Shown: positions 59,152-64,000 of the stretch, in pieces
Layout of the letters: each line of letters opens with the position of its first letter
Position numbering within the stretch: the stretch's first letter is position 1
Assembly: GCA_040902305.1 (NCBI GenBank)
Contig: JBBDXN010000111.1
Span: 1 to 64,000, forward strand
Source of the DNA: CAMLFJ01 sp040902305
Lineage (GTDB): Bacteria; Methylomirabilota; Methylomirabilia; Rokubacteriales; CSP1-6
Direction: 5' to 3'
Length of the DNA: 64,000 nucleotides
Notes under the pieces: generated by a model
Databases searched by the model: none
The model's input: the letters and a program-made list of their open reading frames with translations, nothing else
Told to the model about the DNA's origin: nothing
Program-made: the position numbers and the translations under genes

Positions 59152-59910
59152 ATGGCCCACGTCGTGATCGCCTGGTACTCGTGGCTGAGCGGGCTCGCGC
59201 AGGGGCCAATCCTCGTGATCCAGGACTGGATCGAGGGAAGCAGCGTTCCGCTGGTGAGCGCGCTGCTCTTCGGGCTCATCGGGGCAACCTCGCCCTGCCA
59301 GCTCACAACGAACCTCGGCGCCCTGGCCTTCAGCGCGAGCCGAGCCGGAGCCGCGCGTGTGCTCGGCGCGTCCCTGGCCTATGTCGCCGGCAAGGTGCTC
59401 GTCTACTCCGCGGTCGGCGGGCTCGCGGTGGTGCTCGGTCTTCAACTCCAGGGGGCATCCATCCCGGTGGTCCTCGTCGCCCGCAAGCTGCTCGGCCCGC
59501 TCATGCTGCTCGTCGGTCTCGGCCTGCTGGGGCTGATCCGTCTGCCCGGCGGGTTCGGGCTTCGGCTCAGCCGCCGGCTTGCGGGACAAACGGCTGGGGG
59601 CAGCCGCGGCGCCTTTCTCCTCGGCGTCGCCTTCTCGTTCGCCTTCTGCCCGACGCTGTTCTGGCTCTTCTTCGGGCTGACCGTGCCGCTCGCCCTTCGC
59701 AGCCCGGCCGGGTGGAGCTTCCCGGGTGTCTTCGCCGTGGGCACGGCGCTGCCGCTGCTGGCGCTGGCCGGCGTCGTATCGCTCGGCTGGGGGGCCGCCG
59801 ATCGGCTGGCCGGCGGTATCGCCAGGTGGCATCGCCCGGCGAGGTGGGTCGCGGGGGCGGCGTTCATCCTGGCCGGACTGCACGACACGCTGATCTACTG
59901 GTGGCTCTGA
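59152..59910 (+). CDS. CcdA/DsbD-type thiol-disulfide transmembrane protein
   Basis: A 252-residue inner-membrane protein with about six helices. The conserved Cys pair lies in LIGATSPCQLTTNLGALAF and FSFAFCPTLFWLFFGL, as in CcdA, which moves electrons from cytoplasmic thioredoxin to periplasmic thiols. The following TlpA-type protein and the upstream redoxin/SCO are natural acceptors. The ribosome site is weak, so the exact start is less certain. Confidence 0.87.
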   Translation: MAHVVIAWYSWLSGLAQGPILVIQDWIEGSSVPLVSALLFGLIGATSPCQLTTNLGALAFSASRAGAARVLGASLAYVAGKVLVYSAVGGLAVVLGLQLQGASIPVVLVARKLLGPLMLLVGLGLLGLIRLPGGFGLRLSRRLAGQTAGGSRGAFLLGVAFSFAFCPTLFWLFFGLTVPLALRSPAGWSFPGVFAVGTALPLLALAGVVSLGWGAADRLAGGIARWHRPARWVAGAAFILAGLHDTLIYWWL

Positions 59911-60668
59911 TGCGCCTCGACGCCTCGGCGCGAGCGCGGGTCACCTGGTCGGCCGTCCGCTGGGTGCTGGCCGCCGCGGTGGTAGCCCTCGGCCTCGCGC
60001 TCCTCGCGATCACGATCCGCGAAGCGCCGGGCACCACGAACATGCCGTTCGATAACTGGTACGGCAACTGGCGGGCGGTGCTCGTGGTCAGCGCCATCTT
60101 CACGGTCTTCGTGATCGGCTTCGCGCGGCCTCGACGCCGGGTCGAGTGGCGCAACGCCGGCATCTACACCGCCTTTCTCCTATCCCTCTTCACCGAGATG
60201 TTCGGCATCCCGCTGACGGTCTATCTCCTCGCGCCCGCGCTCGGGCTGCCCCCGGCCGCGTTCGGGATGAACGAGAGCCATCTGTGGGCCTTCCTCCTGG
60301 CGCGCGCCGGGGTGCTGCCCCTCGAGGTGGGCGTCTATGTCGTGATGCTCGTGAGCGTCGCCCTGATCGCGGCGGGCGTGAGCCTGGTGGCCCTCGGCTG
60401 GGCGACGGTCTACCGCGGTCGCGGGGGCCTCGTGACCACGGGCATCTACCGTCACCTGCGGCATCCGCAGTATCTCGGGCTGATCCTGATCGTCCTGGCG
60501 TTCAACATCCAGTGGCCGACCCTGCCGACGCTCGTCATGGCGCCCCTCTTGATCCTCGCCTACCTCGGGCTCGCGCGACGGGAAGACCGCGAGCTGGCCG
60601 CGCGCTTCGGCGAGACGTTCAGGGTCTATGCGGACCACACGCCGGCGTTCCTCCCCTCAAGCCGATGA
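59910..60668 (+). CDS. isoprenylcysteine carboxyl methyltransferase-like membrane protein
   Basis: A 252-residue protein with about five helices and the ICMT/PEMT C-terminal signature TTGIYRHLRHPQYLGLILI followed by LARREDRELAARFGETFRVY. The SAM-binding elements are therefore intact. Bacterial members have unknown substrates. TGATG overlap with CcdA upstream and ATGA overlap with TlpA downstream place it firmly in the operon. Confidence 0.87.
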   Translation: MRLDASARARVTWSAVRWVLAAAVVALGLALLAITIREAPGTTNMPFDNWYGNWRAVLVVSAIFTVFVIGFARPRRRVEWRNAGIYTAFLLSLFTEMFGIPLTVYLLAPALGLPPAAFGMNESHLWAFLLARAGVLPLEVGVYVVMLVSVALIAAGVSLVALGWATVYRGRGGLVTTGIYRHLRHPQYLGLILIVLAFNIQWPTLPTLVMAPLLILAYLGLARREDRELAARFGETFRVYADHTPAFLPSSR

Positions 60669-61240
60669 ATCGGCGGGTCGCGCTCACGGTCGCGATCCTG
60701 CTCCCCGCGGTGTCACTGTTGGGCCTGCTCGCCTGGGGCTTCACGCGGGAGCCGAAGTTCATCCCGACCCCGCTCCTGGCCAAGCCCGCGCCGCCGTTCC
60801 GCCTGACCCTCTTCGACGGTCGGGTCCTGCGGCTCGAGGAGCTGCGCGGGAAGGTCGTCTTCCTGAACTTCTGGGCCTCCTGGTGCCCGCCCTGCCGGGC
60901 CGAGGCGCGGATGCTCGAGGCCGCATGGCGAGCGCACCGGGATCAGGGCGTCGAGTTCGTGGGCATCAACATCCAGGACAAGGAAGAGGCGGCCCGGGAG
61001 TTCCTCGAGGAGTTCGGCGTCACGTATGCCAATGGGATGGATCCGGGAAGCAAGATCGCGATCGACTACGGCGTGTGGGGACTCCCGGAGCCCTTCATCA
61101 TCGACCGGGAGGGCCGGATCACCTACAAGCATGTCGGAGCGCTCGGGGTGGACACCGTCACCGCCAAGCTCGCCGAGGCTCGCCAGGGTATCGCCAGCAC
61201 CGCCGAGGGGCAAGGCGAGTACCAGTCGGTGCAGCGGTGA
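60665..61240 (+). CDS. TlpA/CcmG-type periplasmic thioredoxin-like protein
   Basis: A 191-residue membrane-anchored thioredoxin-fold protein. Anchor 7-26, PAPPFRLTLFDGRVLRLEELRGK, active site NFWASWCPPCRAE, and cis-Pro segment GVWGLPEPFIIDREGRI typical of CcmG/DsbE. It would receive electrons from the CcdA two genes upstream and reduce apocytochrome or copper-site thiols, including perhaps the SCO or selenoproteins. Confidence 0.92.
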   Translation: MNRRVALTVAILLPAVSLLGLLAWGFTREPKFIPTPLLAKPAPPFRLTLFDGRVLRLEELRGKVVFLNFWASWCPPCRAEARMLEAAWRAHRDQGVEFVGINIQDKEEAAREFLEEFGVTYANGMDPGSKIAIDYGVWGLPEPFIIDREGRITYKHVGALGVDTVTAKLAEARQGIASTAEGQGEYQSVQR

Positions 61241-61336
61241 AGACGGCGGGGAGGTGTGGATGATGATCGGCCAGCTCACGGAATTCGCGGCCCCCGGCAC
61301 AGCGGGTCCCTCGACATCCACGCCGATGCCGCCCCG

Positions 61337-62260
61337 ATGAGGCGACCAGGGCGTGACGCCGAGGTGACGCCAGGGGTGCTCACGTTGGCGCAGGACCTGG
61401 ATCCCCGCGTACGGGCCAACGCGGTGAAGATCCTCGCCATCGGGGTGCTGCTCGTCGTGACCTATCTCCCCGCCCTGGGGTGGCTGCACGAGAAGTACTC
61501 CGAGCCGGACTCGTACTACAGTCACGGCTACCTGATCCCCCTCGTCAGCGCGTACGTGGTCTGGCACAAGCGCCGCAGGCTCGCCGGGCTCACGGTGACT
61601 CCCAGCTCGGGCGGGCTGTGGCTCCTCGCGGGAGGGCTGGGCCTCTACGTCCTGAGCCGCTGGTGGTACGTGAACTTCCCGGCGGCGCTCTCGATCCCGA
61701 TTGTCCTCACTGGGCTCTCCCTGTACCTGTGGGGCCGGGCGGCGACGCGGGAGCTGTGGCTGCCGCTGGCCTATCTGCTCTTCGCGATCCCGCTGCCGAA
61801 GATCGCGATCATCTACGTCACCTTCTGGCTCAAGCTGCTCGCGGCCTCCGGGGCGACGGAGGTGGTGGCCGGGCTGGGGGTGCCGATTCTGCTGCAAGGG
61901 GCGTTCATCGAGTTGCCGCGAGCGGTGATCGAGGTGGACAACGCGTGCAGCGGGCTGCGCTCGCTCATCGCCCTGACCGCGCTCGGGACGATCTGGGCCT
62001 ACGTCCTGCCGGTCTCCTCGTGGAAGAAGTGGGCGGTGGTGGCGCTATCCGTTCCTCTGGCCTGGATCGCCAACCTGAACCGGATCGTCGCGGTGATCCT
62101 CGTCAAGTACTGGTGGGATCCCTCGGGCCGGGCCTTCGAGATGGTCGATTTCACGACGGGCCTGTCGGTGTTCGCCATGGCCGCGCTCGGGCTCTACCTC
62201 GTGTCCCGCGGGGTGATCGCCTGGGAGCGGCGGGCGCCCGCGCCGGCGAAGGTCGCGTGA
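61337..62260 (+). CDS. exosortase
   Basis: A 307-residue polytopic membrane protein of the exosortase (EpsH) family, a transpeptidase acting on PEP-CTERM-type sorting tails. Catalytic Cys in VIEVDNACSGLRSLIAL, Arg in WIANLNRIVAVILVKYWWD; about eight helices, with SYYSHGYLIPLVSAYVVWHKR near the start. The start is uncertain: the frame opens at a GTG at 61256, but its ribosome site is too close; ATG 61337 gives the usual length. No PEP-CTERM substrate is visible in the window. Confidence 0.88.
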   Translation: MRRPGRDAEVTPGVLTLAQDLDPRVRANAVKILAIGVLLVVTYLPALGWLHEKYSEPDSYYSHGYLIPLVSAYVVWHKRRRLAGLTVTPSSGGLWLLAGGLGLYVLSRWWYVNFPAALSIPIVLTGLSLYLWGRAATRELWLPLAYLLFAIPLPKIAIIYVTFWLKLLAASGATEVVAGLGVPILLQGAFIELPRAVIEVDNACSGLRSLIALTALGTIWAYVLPVSSWKKWAVVALSVPLAWIANLNRIVAVILVKYWWDPSGRAFEMVDFTTGLSVFAMAALGLYLVSRGVIAWERRAPAPAKVA

Positions 62261-62988
62261 GCCGGCAGGGGGTGACGGGCACCGGGCGGCGGTACGTGGT
62301 GGTGGCCGGCCTGCTGGTCGTGACGACCGCGCTGTCGTGGGTCCTGGCGAGATCAGCGCGCGAGGACCATGACGTGCGCCTGCAGGAGCTGCCCACCGTC
62401 ATCGGCCCGTGGCGGGGGCGGGACGAAGCGCTGAAGAAGCCGGATCTGGTCTACGCGGTGCTGGAGACGAGCAACGTGCTGTCCCGGGAGTACCGGAACG
62501 CGGGGGGCGGAGAGGAGCGGGTGGACCTGCTGATCACCTACTTCCGGCAAGGGCATCGGGGGTTCCATCCGCCGGAGGTGTCGTTCGTCGGGGCGGGGAA
62601 CCGGATCGTCCAGGCCGGGATCGTGTCGATCCCGCGGGGCGCGGGCGACGGCGTGCCGCGCCTGGAGGCGAACATGTTCCGGGGCCGGACCTCGAGTGGG
62701 GACGTCCTCTTCCTGTACTGGTTCATCAGCGGGGAGCGGTCGATGGCCAGCTACTACAAGAGCTCCGCCTACCGGGTCTGGGACGCGATATGGCGGCGGC
62801 CGAGCTCGGCGAGCATGGTGCGTGTCGCGCTGCCGCTCGTGAACGGGGATCTCGAGCGGACGATGGCCGCGGCCGAGCAGTTCATCGGCGATCTGCGACC
62901 GCTGCTTCCTCGGTACCTCGTCGAAGCTCGCCGCGGCGAAAGCCCGGGATCGGACGAGGTGAAGCGCGGACAACATGACGATCCGTGA
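62257..62988 (+). CDS. EpsI-domain (exosortase-associated) protein
   Basis: A 243-residue protein with one N-terminal membrane helix (VVVAGLLVVTTALSWVLA) and an EpsI/DUF3485 domain: LQELPTVIGPWRGRDEAL, YRNAGGGEERVDLLITYFRQGHRGFHPPEVSFVGAGNRI and LFLYWFISGERSMASYYKSS. EpsI usually accompanies exosortases as a fusion or neighbour and is thought to support export of exopolysaccharide or sorted proteins. GTGA overlap with exosortase. Confidence 0.9.
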   Translation: MSRQGVTGTGRRYVVVAGLLVVTTALSWVLARSAREDHDVRLQELPTVIGPWRGRDEALKKPDLVYAVLETSNVLSREYRNAGGGEERVDLLITYFRQGHRGFHPPEVSFVGAGNRIVQAGIVSIPRGAGDGVPRLEANMFRGRTSSGDVLFLYWFISGERSMASYYKSSAYRVWDAIWRRPSSASMVRVALPLVNGDLERTMAAAEQFIGDLRPLLPRYLVEARRGESPGSDEVKRGQHDDP

Positions 62989-63018
62989 ACGTCTCCGGGA
63001 GGGGAAAGGAGGGGCGCG

Positions 63019-63420
63019 ATGAAAGAGATCAAGGCCTACATCCGACGTGACCAGGTGAACCAGGTGGTGGAGCGGCTCTGTGCGGCGGGCGCTCCCGGGG
63101 TGTCGATCATCGAGATTCATCCGCTCGGGTACGGCTACGAATCGAATCCTTTCGCGCCGCACGCGGCCAAGTTCATCGACCGGTACAGCTATCTCACCAT
63201 CGTGAAGCTGGAGATCATGTGCATCGATGCTCAGCTCGAGTCGCTCGTGCAGGTCATCCAGGAGCAGTGCCGCACCAGGAGCCCCGGCGGCGGGATGATC
63301 TTCGTGTCCGAGATCGTCGATGCCATCCGGATCAAGGACGGCCTGCGCGGTGAATCCGCCCTCGGTGCAGGCCGTTCGCAAACATCGGGTGTCGCTCCGC
63401 GCGTGAGCGCACCCGCTTGA
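63019..63420 (+). CDS. PII-like signalling protein
   Basis: A 133-residue protein with the ferredoxin-like PII core: MKEIKAYIRRDQVNQVVERLCAAGAPGVSIIEIHPLGYG, a T-loop-like region up to YSYLTIVKLEIMCID, and GGGMIFVSEIVDAIRIKDG where GlnB has GDGKIFV. The Tyr51 uridylylation motif of GlnB is not evident, so it is a PII-like protein rather than a classical GlnB. The C-terminal 20 residues are extra. GGGGAAAGGAGGGG precedes the ATG. Confidence 0.85.
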   Translation: MKEIKAYIRRDQVNQVVERLCAAGAPGVSIIEIHPLGYGYESNPFAPHAAKFIDRYSYLTIVKLEIMCIDAQLESLVQVIQEQCRTRSPGGGMIFVSEIVDAIRIKDGLRGESALGAGRSQTSGVAPRVSAPA

Positions 63421-63953
63421 TCACCCGGCGTCGGCTGATCGCGACTGGGGCGACGCTGGCCTTCTCTCGCCAGGAGCTGGCCCGGGCGCAGGACCCCTTC
63501 GAGACGCTGCAGCTCTTCCGCCCGAAGCGTCGGTCAATGGCAGCCGACTTCACGGTGCCGGGCCTGGGCTCGTCCGTGGTTCGACTGAGTGACTTCAAGG
63601 GCCGGTTGGTCTTCGTCAACTTCTGGGCCACCTGGTGCCCGCCGTGCCGGGAGGAGATGCCCTCGATGGAGCGTCTCTACCGCCGCCACAAGTCCGGAGG
63701 GCTCACGATTCTGGCGCTCTCGATCGACAGCCGGGGCGAAGAGGTGGTCGGCCCGTTCGTGAGGAGGCTTGGACTGACCTTCCCGGTGGGGCTGGACTCG
63801 AAGATGACCGTCGCGAGCGAGTATCGGATGGCGGGGTTGCCCACCAGCGTTCTGATCGATCGGGGCGGAGCGATCGCGGCCGTCGCGGTCGGGGCGCGGG
63901 ACTGGGACAGCCCGCCCGCCCATCAGGTGATCGAGAAGCTGCTCCGTGGCTGA
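63417..63953 (+). CDS. exported TlpA-like thioredoxin-fold protein
   Basis: A 178-residue protein. It has a Tat-like signal (TRRRLIATGATLAFSRQELARA), MAADFTVPGLGSSVVRLSDFKG, active site NFWATWCPPCREEMPSME, and cis-Pro in MAGLPTSVLID. A TTG start overlapping the preceding stop is the only available one that includes the signal peptide. It is a second periplasmic thiol reductant in this region, likely fed by the CcdA protein. Confidence 0.87.
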   Translation: MITRRRLIATGATLAFSRQELARAQDPFETLQLFRPKRRSMAADFTVPGLGSSVVRLSDFKGRLVFVNFWATWCPPCREEMPSMERLYRRHKSGGLTILALSIDSRGEEVVGPFVRRLGLTFPVGLDSKMTVASEYRMAGLPTSVLIDRGGAIAAVAVGARDWDSPPAHQVIEKLLRG

Positions 63954-63970
63954 GCGGGACGGAGGACACG

Positions 63971-64000
63971 ATGAGGGCATGTGACGCCGAGCGGCGGAGG
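63971..64000 (+). CDS. start of a gene cut by the window end
   Basis: An ATG preceded by CGGAGGACAC, with ten open codons (MRACDAERRR) to the edge. The ribosome site is good, but nothing can be said about the product. Confidence 0.35.
   Translation, partial: MRACDAERRR

Overview
The window is a high-GC bacterial chromosome fragment with dense, mostly co-directional genes that often overlap by 1-4 bases (ATGA/GTGA/TGATG junctions). It has GTG and occasional TTG starts. A 10-base N gap preceded by a 22-base poly-G run (52223-52254) shows that it comes from a scaffolded draft or metagenome assembly. The gene content is that of a didermic, respiring soil or subsurface heterotroph: complex I, MCE-free lipid/amide catabolism genes, branched-chain-type ABC uptake, two copper-oxidase clusters, exosortase and in-frame UGA codons that look like selenocysteine. 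A Rokubacteria/Methylomirabilota-like or deep proteobacteria-like origin is plausible, but that is inference only; no 16S gene is present.

Layout. 1-13.5 kb holds housekeeping and scattered metabolic genes: a Mur ligase fragment, a MaoC-thioredoxin pair, VOC protein, MscS channel, MreB, two TPR proteins, a dehydrogenase, Bcp peroxiredoxin, phosphoribosyltransferase, dienelactone hydrolase, thioesterase and a GGDEF-EAL protein. 13.8-24.5 kb is a complex I operon in the order nuoA-B-C-[NIPSNAP]-D-H-I-J-K-L-M-N. The NADH-input module nuoEFG is absent from the locus and a NIPSNAP gene sits between nuoC and nuoD. 24.5-34 kb carries a hybrid histidine kinase, a solitary pseudopilin, and a gamma-glutamyl/glutamate-flavoured cluster (HypE-like, Ggt, BamE-like, D-glutamate cyclase-like, class III aminotransferase), with palindromic repeats of one family at three places.

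34.0-37.4 kb is an accessory zone beginning at tRNA-Phe. It has an integrase 3' remnant, a lower-GC DUF3800 gene, and a chimeric reading frame joining a transposase N-terminus to an oxidoreductase C-terminus. It is followed by a DnaA-box-rich origin-like region and dnaA, without dnaN. 38.8-45.9 kb is an amide/nitrile module (amidase, GatC/AtzG-like small subunit, nitrilase) divergent from a full Liv-type ABC transporter; its permease and ATPase genes are fused but interrupted by a G8 frameshift. 45.9-46.6 kb is a graveyard of aminotransferase, IS30 and IS3 fragments.

47-64 kb is a periplasmic copper and thiol-redox region in two blocks. Block 1: small secreted protein, cytochrome c-CusF fusion, CusF lipoprotein, TolC-like protein, multicopper oxidase, MerR regulator with a typical 19-bp-spacer promoter, and a 57-residue CxxC protein. 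Block 2: small secreted protein, two related zinc-ribbon proteins, a membrane protein, two consecutive UGA-containing genes, Met-rich copper oxidase, SCO, SHOCT protein, CcdA, methyltransferase, TlpA, then exosortase, EpsI, PII-like and another TlpA.

The most striking observation is the pair of adjacent genes at 55111-56618. Each has an in-frame UGA that replaces a plausible redox residue (U-x-x-C in a redoxin; C-x-U inside an Asp-box of a six-repeat propeller). Each UGA is followed by a hairpin at bacterial SECIS spacing, and the second hairpin has the loop GGUCU exactly 18 nt after the UGA. They look like two linked selenoproteins within a copper-handling operon.
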